Shown here one piece after another: positions 47,888-59,209 of a DNA stretch of 64,000 bases; position 1 is the first letter of the stretch, and every line of letters starts with the position of its first letter. Source of the DNA: Channa striata (Eukaryota > Chordata > Actinopteri > Anabantiformes > Channidae). The position numbers were made by a program, and so were the translations under genes. The stretch is from the NCBI GenBank assembly GCA_033026295.1, contig CM065171.1, forward strand, positions 310,001 through 374,000. The letters are read 5' to 3'. The notes below the pieces were generated by a model. It had not been told where the DNA came from. It did no database searches and worked only from the letters and a program-made list of their open reading frames with translations.

Positions 47888-48112
47888 GTAAGTTGTTAAA
47901 CACACACTGTACCTACACTGTATCATGTGAAAATGGCTTTCTTAGGCCTATCAAAAATGCCCCTTCTTTGTCTCCTAAAAAACTAATCACATTCTTGATT
48001 TAAGTGTTGTGACATGTGAACAAGGGAAACCAGTGAAACAATAGAATTGGGGCGGATTTTACTTCTTCTGAATTACAACGAAATCAAAAGGATCCCAATG
48101 TGTTTTAGTGGT
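47888..48112. other. Intron H-I, left end
   Basis: Short unassigned intron stretch before the nested LINEs. Confidence 0.6.
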
Positions 48113-48899
48113 GGCGTACAAGATGGTCAAATCTTGCTGCAAATGCGTACTCGGGGAGACCACTCTTATTACTTTTGTGTTTAGTTTTTTTTATAGTTTT
48201 TTTGGATTTTTGGGAGCGTGTTTTGAGATCCTCTCAGCTTTCAACATGTGGGTCCATTGTTCACCAGCTGTTATTGCTACAAGATCCTGCACCTGGCTTA
48301 CCAGTGTAGAGAGACCATATCTGCCCCCCATCATTATTGGAAAAATCCGTTCCCTCTCCAATGAGCTCACGGCGCTGTGGAATACAAGGACTGTAGTCTC
48401 TTGTGTTTTACGGACACGTGGCTGAGCGACAGGACAATGGACTCTGTGGTCCCCCTGGATTGATTTAAATGGGTTCGGGCAGACGGGGGACTGAATGAGC
48501 GCAGTAAGAGGAAAGGTGGAGGACTGGCGTTGTTTATTAACAAGAGATAGTGCAGACTTGTTCTTTTACATAGACATGCATCAGCTTGCACCAAGGACAA
48601 TGAGTGTCTCGCTTTGTGCATTCAGTCTTATTACATCCCGAGGAAATGTTCATGTTATTGTGTTTAACGTGTACTTCCCTCCCCTGGCCGACGCAACTGC
48701 TGCATGTGAGCTGCTGCACGGCGCAGTTACTCGTCTGCAGACGCGACACGCAGGCTCTGCTCCTCATCAGTGGGGTCTTCTCAATTCTCAATCTCTTCCA
48801 CTCGACCGACATTCAAACAGTACGTTAAGTGCCGCACAAGGGACAATAAGATGCGGGACTTACTGTATGCCCACTTGGCTCGTCTGATCACAATCTGGT
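48113..48899 (+). mobile_element. CR1/Rex-type LINE (outer), 5' part: endonuclease
   Basis: Decayed frames give an apurinic-type endonuclease: a start like IIGKIRSLSNELTAL (near 48330), TWLSDRTMDSVVPLD (near 48415-48455, frameshifted), HVIVFNVYFPPLADATAA (48645-48710), a damaged GDFNHLN block, and a SDHNLV-like end at 48880-48897. The reading stops at about 48899, where another LINE begins, and resumes at 52293. Confidence 0.8.
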
Positions 48900-51800
48900 A
48901 CATCTGTGCTCAGACTCAAGATGGCGGTGCGTGCACATCGCGAGGCCCGGTGTCTCTCCAGTTTCTGCATTTTTGCAGTATTTTTCCTGCTCATATCGGG
49001 TCTGTTCGTTCAGAACAGTAGTGCATTTACATCGTACACCCGACAGGAGCTTCTGGATATTGGTTTGTACATTTCCGACAGTTTTACCAACATTCTTCGA
49101 CTCAACCCTGAGATCGCGGGACACCCGAGGCCGCGCACCCTACCCGGCCGGGCGGAAGTGCTCGAAGACGGCGTCGCGACCGTAAACAAAGACGGGGGAA
49201 ACGCGGAGGGCTAAGAGCTAAGCTAAGGCTAACACCACACCAGCTATCTTTTCCTCTTTTCCTCGCTAATGTACGGTCGCTGGTGAACAAAATGGACGAG
49301 ATTCGACTCAACATCAACCACAGCAAGAGACTCTGGAACTGTAACATCACAATCTTCACGAAACTTGGTTAAATAGCGGTGTACGGACAATGCTATCACG
49401 CTAGCTGACCACCACGTGTTCGGGCAGACAGAACGGCAGATGAATCCGGTAAGACCAGAGGAGGAGGACTGTGCATTTATGTTAACAAAGCTTGGTGCAC
49501 GAACTCTGTCACTCTTGGGAGACACTGCTCAGCTGACCTAGAGTTTCTCATGGTTAAGTGTAGACCATTCTATCTGCCACGGGAGTTCACCTCCACCATT
49601 ATAACTGCTGTTTACGTCCCTCCCTACTCTGATGCCAAGCTCGCTATGAAGGAACTTCATACGGCCATCAGCAAACAACAGACTGCTCACCCGGAGGCTG
49701 CATTTATTGTTGCTGGAGATTTCAATCACTCCAACCTAAAGGCAGTGCTCCCCAAATTCCACCAAAACGTTTTTTGTCACACCAGAGGAAACAAGACGCT
49801 GGACCAAATATGGCTGAAGCCTACGCTGTGACCCCCCTCCCCCACCTGGGACAATCAGATCACCTTTCTTTGTTCCTCACCCCCAAGTATTCACCCCTCA
49901 TCAACCGTGTGAAGCCATCAGTGAGGAACATCAAAGTGTGGCCAGCAGGGGCTGACTTCACACTCCAGGACAGGTTTCAACACACAGACTGGAGTACGTT
50001 TGCTTCCCAGGCCACCAGTGGCTCTCACACGGACATAAACAGCTACACTTCCTCTGTTCTGGACTACATTAATGCCACCATAGACAGTGTTACATCCCAG
50101 AAGCAGATCACCACATACCCAAATCAGAAGCCATGGATGAACAAGGAGGTGCGCCTCCTGCTGAAGGCACGTAATGCTGCCTACAGATCCGGTGACGCAG
50201 AAGCCTACAGCCCTTCCAGGGCAAATCTGAAGAGGGGCATCAAAAAGGCCAAGCACTGCTACAAACTAAAGCTAGAGGAGCACTTCTCCAACTTTGACCC
50301 TCGACGCATGTGGCAGGGCACCCAGGCCATTACGGACTACAAACACAGCCACTCTACCCTCCCAGACACAAATGTCTCCTTCCTGAACCAACTTAATGAC
50401 TTTTATGCTCGCTTTGAAGGAGACAACAAAGAACCTGCCACCAGAATCACTCCTTCAACCAACCACTCACCCATCACACTCACCTCCACAGACGTCTACA
50501 CCGCACTGAGCCAGGTCAACGTGCACAAGGCTGCTGGACCAGACGGCATCCCTGGACGCGTTCTTAGAGCATGTGCTGAGCAGCTTACTGGGGTATTCAC
50601 AGACATTTTTAACATGTCCCTTGCCCAAGCAGCTGTGCCAACATGCTTTAAATCCACCGCCATTGTGCCAGTGCCGAAACACTCCAGCCCAACATGCCTG
50701 AACGACTACCGCCCTTTAGCACTCACGCCTATCATTATGAAGTGCTTTGAGCGGCTGGTCCTGGCAAACCTGAAGGACTGTCTCCCACCCACACTAGACC
50801 CACACCAGTTTGCCTACCGTGGCAACAGGAACACGGAGAATGCAGTCTCCATTGCACTGCACTCTGTGCTAACACACCTGGATAACAAGAACACTTATGC
50901 ACGAATGCTGTTTGTTGACTTCAGCTCAGCATTCAACACTGTAATACCCTCTAAGTTAATTAACAAACTTAGAGACCTGGACATTAACATATTACTCTGC
51001 AATTGGATCATGGACTTTCTGACCAACAGACCTCAGCATGTTAGGTCAGACCACATCTGTTCCACCACCATCACGCTCAACACTGGGGTACCACAGGGCT
51101 GTGTGCTGAGCCCTTTCCTCTACTCCCTTTTCACCCACGACTGCAAGCCCATGCATGGATCTAACACCATCATTAAGTTTGCAGATGATACAACGGTGAT
51201 CGGCCTCATCAACAACAACGATGAGACTGCCTACAGGGAGGAGGTCCAGCATCTGGTCACTTGGTGCAGGGATAATAATCTGCTCCTTAACACCAACAAG
51301 ACCAAGGAGCTCATTGTGGACTTCAGGAAGGAGAAAAGAGGCTCACACGATCCCATCCATGTTAACGGGATGGCCGTTGAGCCTGTTTCATCCTTCAAGT
51401 TCCTGGCTACCCACATCTCGGAGGACCTGTCCTCGACCACCAACACCTCCAGCCTAATCAAGAAGGCTCACCAGCGCCCCTTCTTCTTGAGAACACTCAA
51501 GAAAAACCATCTTCCCTCGGCTATCCTGGTGAACTTCTACCGCTGCACAATAGAGAGCATCCTAACCAACTGTGTCACAGTCTGGTATGGGAGCTGTTCT
51601 GCTGCGGAGCGTAAGGCACTGCAGCGGGTAGTGAAAACTGCCCAACGCATTACGGGGACTCCACTTCCAGCCATTGAGGACATTCAAAAGAAACACTGTC
51701 TGCGTCGAGCACGCAGTATTCTTAAGGACTCCTCTCACCCCGCCCACAGACTGTTTTCTCTCCTGCCTTCAGGCAGGCGCTTCAGATTTCCCCGGACACG

Positions 51801-52292
51801 AACCACCAGACTAAGGAACAGCTTTTTTCCTAGAGCTGTCTCCTTATTGAACTCTGCCCCCCACTGACTTCACTGACCTCTTTGCCACAATCATACACCC
51901 CGACATTATCCCCATAACCATTGCACTATTCAATATTGCACATACTCATTGCACTAGCCTGTATATACTCACCTGTAAAATGTCTGTAAATAGCAAACTG
52001 CATATTATATTTATATCTACTTGCATATTCCTGATTACTATAGCAACCACTATATAGCCTTTCCATCTGTAAATTTCTGCTCTAGTTAACAACAACCTGT
52101 ATAGTATGTTCATAGCATCTGTAAATATGATCCATAATTTCTTGTGTACATATTTTCTCGAGGTAATTTATAACCTATATCCTGGACTTGCTGCTTATTG
52201 CACTTCTGGTTAGACATAAACTGCATTTCGTTGCCTTGTACTTGTACATGTGTAATGACAATAAAGTTGAATCTAATCTAATCTAATCTAAA
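48900..52292 (+). mobile_element. CR1/Rex-type LINE (inner), nearly full length
   Basis: A 3.4-kb LINE with a 5' end at 'actcaagatggcgg', an N-terminal frame (48906-49214), endonuclease fragments (LANVRSLVNKMDEIRL at 49264-49311; YVPPYSDA and AAFIVAGDFNHSN at 49610-49740) and one long frame at 49774-51867 holding the RT. It contains VHKAAGPDGIPGRVLRAC, QFAYRGNRNTENAV, LFVDFSSAFNTVIP, GVPQGCVLSPFLY, the FADD box at 51178-51189, and the C-terminal PSAILVNFYRCTIESIL. The 3' end is AATAAAGTTGAATCTAATCTAATCTAATC, a short-repeat tail. A stop near 49370 and a frameshift near 49780-49830 break the polyprotein. It resembles Rex1/Babar elements of fish; clade from memory. Confidence 0.92.
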
Positions 52293-52745
52293 ATACACAC
52301 CCAGGGTGTGAAGACAGCCTGCACAGAAGAAGACTGACACTGTGGACTGATGAGGCCAGTGAGAAACTAAGAGACTGTTTCGAGACTACGGAATGGGATA
52401 CATTCTGCAGCTATCACGGAGACTACATTAATAGTCCGATCCACTGCATCACAGACTATATCAACTTCTGTGTGGAGAACACCGTGCCAAACCGGAGGGT
52501 GTGGGGGTTTCACAAACAACAAGCCCTGGGTGATCCCTGAGCTTAAAGCCCCACTAATTAAGAAGAGGGTGGCTTTTATTAAAAGAAGAAGCTGGAGGAG
52601 TGGTTGAAGAATAACACTGCACGAGATGTGATGAGGGCCTGAAGACCATCTCAGGCCATAGACAAGGGGCATTCAGGTGATCAGCTGAGGAAGCTCAGGT
52701 ATTGGCCAATAAGTTAAACCTGTTTTTCAACAGATTTGACTGTCA
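52293..52745 (+). mobile_element. CR1/Rex-type LINE (outer), part 3' of the nested insertion
   Basis: Continues the outer element: YTPRVKTAC (near 52293-52325), then a region like 'DYINFCVENTVP' (52455-52490), NNKPWVIPELKAP (52516-52555) and a worn 'NLFFNRFDCQ' end near 52715-52745. It then stops, so the RT proper is missing. Confidence 0.78.
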
Positions 52746-52959
52746 ATAAATTATGTTTTAGATAATGGATACAGCACTCACATGCTGTTATATTATCGAC
52801 AACATCAGAACCAAAAGGCATGCTGACAAAAAATACACTGTCATTGTCCTAAGCTAGAGAAAAAAAATAATTTCTTTGACAGCACCTAAACACGGTTTTG
52901 TAGTGTGGCCACAAGTGTAACTATATAAGTAATCTTTTAGAGTTTATGCATTTTGTGAC

Positions 52960-53640
52960 ATATTCTGAGGTAAAGAAAGTGCCTGCAGAGCTTAGAGAGA
53001 GGATCATTGCAAGGCACATTCTAAAGAAGGCTACATAAAGCTTCTGCTGAACTGTGAGTTCCCAAGAGCACAGTGGCCTCCATAATTCTCAAATGGAAGT
53101 CGTTTGTCACAACCAGGATTCTTCCAAGAGCTGGTCACTGAGCCAAATTGAGTCACTGGGGGAGACGGGCCTTAGTAAAAGAGGTGACCAAAAACTTGAT
53201 GGTTACTCTGACTTACTGTATCTGCTGAGATCCTGTGTGTAGATGGGACAAGGTTCAGGGATGCCAGCTGTCACTGCATCCCTTACCAATCAGGACTTTA
53301 AACCAGAGAGTGGCTAGAAGGAAGCCTTTCCTTGTACCAAACACATGAAAGCCTGCTTGGAGTTTGTAACGCAGCGCCTGAAGACTGTCGCTGTTGAGGA
53401 CCAAGATTCTCTGGTCTGATGAAAACAAGATTGTTTGGATCAAACCAAACAACCTTCCGAATACCATCCCTACAGTGAAGCATGGTGGTGGCAGGGGGTG
53501 TTTTTCAGTGGCAGGCACTGGGAGACTGGTCACGAGGGAAAGGTGAATAGAGGAAAGTATAGAGACATCATCAGTAAAAACCTGTTCAAGAGCATTTAGG
53601 ACATCATACTTCTGAAAACTCCCTGAACACTCTGCAAATA
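52960..53640 (+). mobile_element. Decayed Tc1-like transposon
   Basis: One frame reads LWSDENKIVWIKPNN, then IPTVKHGGG and CFSVAGTGRL, the first part of a Tc1 catalytic domain including the first Asp (near 53410-53520). The upstream part (about 52975-53200) is a worn DNA-binding region. No intact terminal repeats were found. Confidence 0.85.
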
Positions 53641-54042
53641 AAAATTGAAATTACATTAGTTATAAAATGTATATACCTAAAACTGAATAAAACCATTTGT
53701 TTAACGGTATGAGTGTTTTGAACTGTGAGCTCTGTATTTTGTATTAAAAATTGAGTCATGAACTTGCTGAATCATTACATCCCTAATGCTCAGTGTAATG
53801 CTCAGAGATTAAAACTTTCAAGTGTTGTCCTTCATAATACTAGCCTGTGTTGCAATAAGGCAAACCTTGTTAAATTTATGTGATCTAGTGCCAAGTACCA
53901 TGGGACAGATGAATAAAATACATCACACCTAAATGTTTTTATTTTCTTTATTGCTTTGTTAAGGAAATTATAAAAAATATATATATCACAGTACTTTTGA
54001 TGTGACTCCTTTCTGTCTATTTGTGTTTTTTACTTCCCCCAG
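53641..54042. other. Intron H-I, right end
   Basis: Unassigned; ends in a pyrimidine tract and CAG (54040-54042). Confidence 0.6.
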
Positions 54043-54195
54043 TGTTCATCTGACTGTGGTCAGGGTGTTCGGAGACGGACCGTTTCCTGTACAAACCCTC
54101 AGGGGCTATGTGATCCTCTGTCCCAGCCCATTCAGGAGGAACCCTGTGAAGACCACTCTAGATGTTATGAATGGAAAACTGGAGACTGGTCCAAG
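54043..54195 (+). CDS. adamts17: adamts17 exon I: TSP1 repeat 4 and start of repeat 5
   Basis: Residues 387-437: CSSDCGQGVRRRTVSCTNPQ, then the CEDHSRC end of repeat 4 and YEWKTGDWSK starting repeat 5. The first motif is CSSDCG: Asp replaces the Ser/Thr needed for O-fucosylation. Starts and ends in phase 0 (donor GTAGGA). Confidence 0.95.
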
Positions 54196-55180
54196 GTAGG
54201 ACTATTGTATATAGAAAACCCCATTGTTTATGTGCAGTCACTGCTTGATCCCAGCTCCATGGTCCCCTGACAGCAGTATTTATCAAACACCTTTTCCAGC
54301 TAGTAGAATCAAATGTATCTGGTCTTGTCTGTGGTATAACCTAAGGTTTGTACTGTATGTGGTGATGTCAATTTTTGGGGGATTATCACTTGTCATTCCT
54401 CCCAAAATCATCCTTTAGACTGTGCACACTGTACAACAAGACAGTCTATAGTGCAACAGTTTTACGACACCTTGCCAAAGGTCCATACATTCACATGGAC
54501 CCTGCCACAGTTTAGCTGTGTCTGCTGAAGCATCACTCTGCTGGTGCTGTCACCCCTCTGTTTTCAACAGCACGCTGTCCCGCAGCAGGAGTAAAACGCA
54601 ATATGTGTGTGAGTGGGACAGTGCACAATTTACAGAAGTGCCACAACAGCATTAAATAATTTGAATGTTTAATATTTACAGGAGATGTGTTAACCTTAAT
54701 GATTTTTTGCACAGCAAACAGGTATGTATGTATATGTGCTATGAAGTTATATACAGGGTTAATGTAGCAACCCGCAATGTTGTGATCACTTTTTTATTTA
54801 AGCATGTCTAAATATAGTTTTTATATTTATTTTTTTGTCAACATCCAGCAGTCCTACAATGAATCCTCACTTCACTTCAAGATGATAATGTTTGGTTTGG
54901 TCACTAACTATTTCAAAAGTTGACTCTGCTGTTAAACAGTATTGTATTACAGTGAGTATTAACTCAATCTTTTTTAGACAGAAAAAAACACAACTCCTAA
55001 CTCATCTGCCTCATAATGAAGCTACAAATAATGATATAAAAGGAAATTAATTTGATCGGGTTGTAAATTCAGTTACTTTGCTTAGTTCTCATTATTGAGT
55101 TTAACTTGTTGTTTCAAATCTAGGTTTTAAGATGGACAGTGATTTTAAAATGGATCACCAAATTAGTGCCGTTTTAAGTC
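54196..55180. other. Intron I-J, left part
   Basis: Unassigned sequence, no exon recognised. Confidence 0.55.
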
Positions 55181-55866
55181 TGGTTTTTTCCCCCTTAGGC
55201 AGCTGGCTAAGGTGAAGCCTTTCGTCACACGGCAGCACTTGGAAACAGTAATCCATGCCTTTATTACATCTCGGCTGGATTACTGTAATGCACTGTATTT
55301 TGGAGTAAATCAATCCTCCCTTGCACGTCTCCAACTGGTCCAAAATGCTGCTGCTCGTCTCATGGTTGGGGCACGTAAGAGGGAGCACATAACTCCCATC
55401 CTGGCGACGCTGCACTGGTTGCCTGTGCGTTTTAGAGTTCATTTTAAAATTCTTTTATTCGCTTTTAAATCTTTACTCGGTCTTGCCCCCGCTTATCTTG
55501 CCGAGCTACTTATCCCCTATGTTCCTTCCCGGTCTCTGGTCAGCTGACCAGCTTCTCCTGACAGTACCAAAGTCACGGCGCAAGCCTAGAGGGGACAGAG
55601 CATTCGCCGTAGCAGCACCCAAACTGTGGAATGCCGTACCATTGCACATTAGGCAGGCACCTTCATTGTCCATTTTTATTGTCCACTTATTTGAAGACCC
55701 ATTTTTATTCTCTGGCTTTTAATTCAGCATGAGGACTCTGTGTTTGCTCCTTTGTTTTATTCTCTTGTTTTATTGTCATTTTTTGTGTGTAGCTGTGTAC
55801 AGCACTTTGGTCAGCCAAAGCTGTTTTAAAGGGCTTTATAAATAAAGCTGAGTTGAGTTTTGTTGA
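55181..55866 (+). mobile_element. L2-type LINE 3' end (second subfamily)
   Basis: The frame at 55212-55547 is the C-terminal RT-associated domain (HAFITSRLDYCNALYFGV, LQLVQNAAARLMVG, ILATLHWLPVRFR). A frameshift near 55540 leads to RAFAVAAPKLWNAVP. The 3' end is 'ctttataaataaagctgag' followed by TTGAGTT repeats. The wording differs from the 14274 family, so this is a separate L2 lineage. Confidence 0.92.
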
Positions 55867-57963
55867 GTTTAACTTGCTTGAAATAACTAGGGTACTTAGA
55901 ATATTCATCAAATATTCATTTGTGTTGAGAATATTTGTTTCTCATTTTTTAGTACGTTGTGTTTTATGTGATGCAAAAAGAGACAAGAAAAAAAATACAT
56001 CAGTATCATATATTGGCTATTAAAAAACCTGTATCAGTCAACTGAAACTTCGTGTCAGAAGGTAGCTACAGTAACATCCATCCATCCATTGTCCAGTCAA
56101 TATCTGGGCTAATACAGAGAGACATACAGAGACAATCACAGTAGCATTATTGTGTAGTGACATACAACCACAGTAACAACAAGAGGTAGTGCAAAGGGAG
56201 AGCTGAGGGGATCTTGGAGTCACTGTGGCTGATACCCTCTCAGCCGTGATATAGAAACATTACAAGCACAACACAGTAGGTTTTCCTAATAAAGAACAAC
56301 CTGCCACAACCACAAAAGTTTCTGGGAGTCAAGAATCATGGTAATATAAAAGTAATAAAACCGCAGAACCACATTTTTAAATAAACCGAGCCAGCCAGTC
56401 CTTATCTGTTGTAAGGTGTTAAAGAGCTGAATAGCTTTGGGAACGAGGATCTCCTCATCGGCCTGTGGAGCAGCTTTGTGAAAGTAACCGTGCCGCTCAA
56501 TGTGTTCCTCTGGGAAATGACTGCGCTGTGCAGTGGGTATATTAATGTTGAGTGTAGAGTCCTCCTCTCAGGACTCAGAACAACAAGTTTGTCTCTGTTC
56601 TAACCACCATGTTAGCTCCTAAACCAGCTCGTCCATCCAATAGTAGTAGAACAGAATGCGGGCCACAACAGACAGATAAAAATTTGCAGCAGTTTGTTAC
56701 AGATGTTGATGGACCAGTGGCACCTTAGAAATATAGATGTCTCTGTTTTTTCTGTAAAGGACATCTGTGTTCACTGATCAGTCCTGTTAATTGTCCCGTT
56801 GCAGTACAGTACAATGTACGTGTATCTCTGAACCCCGTCTCATCAAAACCATCAATAGTTAGTAGTTGCAGAGAGAGGGACTCAGCTTCAAAAGTTAATA
56901 ACCATCTCCTTAGTGTTGAATGTGTACAGCTGGACGTGGCTAAGACCTACACCACATCACAAAGTCCCACTAACCAAGCTAAATTAGCCAAGTACCTCAA
57001 TATTCTGACACTCCAGTATAAAAATAATTGTGGGCCATAACCTCCATGCTCTCTGGCTACTAATTATGTGACACCTAAACAAGCAACATGCATCCTTTGT
57101 ATGTTTGCTTACTTAAGAAAACATATTCTGATTGTCATTACACAAAGTTCAAACATATAATTTCAATAAAGTGATCAATTTGGAAAATTTAGAAAATAGT
57201 AACCACACAAACAAAACAAGTTAACTTACTCTCTTAAAATCTAGAAGGAGGAGTTGGTCTAAATTGAAGTTTACAGACATCTTGAAATCTGGAAACCAGT
57301 GTTTATCGTGGTTTCTGCTCGTTCATTGCTTTATTACCTCTGCTAGGTCTCAGGCATGTCTACGTCACAGGCCATAAATGTACAGTATTGGGACTGGAAT
57401 AACAACAGAATGGCTGCATGTAGCGCAGTGCTGCATAATGTAATAGTTAAGGATAGAGAAAACATGCAAGGTCCTATTTCAACTTGACAATCAGACAGTG
57501 TCAAAACTTTTGAAGATTTGTGGGAGAACTGCAATTTTGCTGCCAGTTTCTCCAGCATAACCAGGTTTCTAATCAGCTTTTTTATACCTTAATAAAAGGC
57601 TGCAGACAGGGCAAGCGATAGAATGAAAGGATAAATGAAAGGTGAAATCATAACACTGAGCAGTACCTCCTCATTTTCTAATCAAAGTCCCACGACAGAC
57701 ACTCACCTGCAGTAGGTCACTTTCTACACTTCTTTTTTTCTTTTAACTCCTATAGTTGTGCAGAGAAAAAACATAATAAATGTCATGAAGCAGTGTCTTC
57801 TGTCACTATACAGTTAAACCATTGAGCTGTACATTAATAACAGCTCTGTATGTGCAGGTTTCCTTTCAATGTTCATCCTAATTATGAATTAAAACTCACG
57901 TGTGTTCCTTAAAACCCACAGCTTCAGGGAATGACACTTTTCATTTTTTATCGGTTGTTTCAG
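55867..57963. other. Intron I-J, right part
   Basis: No exon recognised. About 56440-56720 may be the inverted 3' region of a LINE, by general style only. Acceptor CAG at 57961-57963. Confidence 0.5.
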
Positions 57964-58141
57964 TGCTCATCCTCCTGTGGGAAGGGCCTGCAGTCACGAG
58001 TGGTCCAGTGTATGCACAAAGTGACGGGACGTCATGGTAACGACTGCTCAGTAACGTTGAGACCACCAACCTACCGACCCTGTCACCATGGTGCTTGCAA
58101 CGAGAAAATCAATGTGAACACTATTACGTCCCCCAGGCTTG
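57964..58141 (+). CDS. adamts17: adamts17 exon J: TSP1 repeat 5
   Basis: Residues 438-496 plus a split alanine: CSSSCGKGLQSRVVQCMHKV, then YRPCHHGAC closing the repeat, then the linker KINVNTITSPRL. CSSSCG is an intact O-fucosylation consensus. The MHKVTGRHGN and NTITSPRLAAL wording is shared by ADAMTS17 and ADAMTS19. Donor GTGAGA. Confidence 0.96.
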
Positions 58142-59057
58142 GTGAGACACTTGTCACAAGGTTAAAGATGCCATTTACAATGGCAAAAGTATAAATCATG
58201 AAGTAAGGCCTCTGAGAAGGATAAATATGACCTTTTTACTTTGTATCAAGTCTAATAATATGTTTTATAATTATGCCACTCATGAAGTTTAGCTCAGATG
58301 GTGGATACCTTCACTGCCATGCTGTGAAGGCTGTTGCTGATGTCACCGACTGTGTTTGTGCTGTAAAATACACTCGTTGGCCACTTTATTAGGTACATCT
58401 AAAAACTGAGGAATTTTAACATTGTGAAAGTAGAACTCATGGAAGCTGCTCTATTGGATTGCATTTGATGGTGCAGGTGTACATAATAAAGTGGACCGTG
58501 ACTGTATCTGGGAGTAAGTCTCAGTAATGTTATTGGAGATTTTTGAAAAGTCCCAGCTATAGAGCAGGAGATGTTCACTCCTCTGCTCCGTCCAGCCTCT
58601 GCCGGTACCCAAACCCATAGGAGAATAGAAAGAAATGTATATAGACACATTAAATGTTAAAAATACACAACAATATTTTTGTAATGTTTTTGGGCAGTTG
58701 TGGACACCATAATTTTGTAAAGGTTCAGGAAAACCACGTATGCCCTATGAGACCCCTGGCCTAGACACAGTTGACCCTAATTACCTGCTGCTTCTGCTGC
58801 GGCATCGCACATTGCAGAAGGATGGAGAGGCAACATTTGCTCTTCTGTTTGACCACCTGCTCCATCCCTCAGAACAAAGACATCCTCTACCAGCAATGAG
58901 GGCTGGATCAATTGTTCTTGCCCACAAAATATTACCACTGGTTGTTTCTTTGGAATTCATATACTCACATCATATCACATTGTATTTAAAATATGATGTA
59001 ACATGTGTAACCTGCGAATATTTACTTGCTGTTTTTCTTTTTTCTCCTCTACCCCAG
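58142..59057. other. Intron J-K
   Basis: Contains the MITE at 58372-58503. The rest is unassigned. Confidence 0.6.
58372..58503. mobile_element. Short MITE with matching inverted ends
   Basis: A left end 'ggccactttattaggtaca' and a right end 'tgtacataataaagtgg' are inverted copies. This pair of ends is a common vertebrate/fish non-autonomous element as I remember it. No coding capacity. Confidence 0.7.
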
Positions 59058-59209
59058 CTGCTCTCACCTACAAATGCATGGGGGACCAATGGACGGTGTA
59101 CTGTCACGTGATCCGTGAGAAGAACCTCTGTCAGGACATGAGATGGTACCAACGCTGCTGTGAAACATGTAGGGACTTTTATGCCAAGAAAACACTGCAC
59201 AAGAGCTAA
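59058..59209 (+). CDS. adamts17: adamts17 exon K: PLAC domain and stop
   Basis: Last coding exon (residues 497-546 and TAA at 59207-59209). It reads AALTYKCMGDQWTVYCHVIR, then NLCQDMRWYQRCCETCRDFY and a short basic tail. The six-cysteine PLAC (protease and lacunin) domain closes ADAMTS17/19. The first codon is split with exon J (G|CT). Six cysteines are visible: KC, YC, LC, RCC and TC. The acceptor AG is at 59056-59057. Confidence 0.97.

Noticed and set aside
49774..51867. A 697-codon host gene
   Set aside because: It contains LINE reverse transcriptase motifs (FADD box, GVPQGCVLSP) and ends in a LINE 3' tail.
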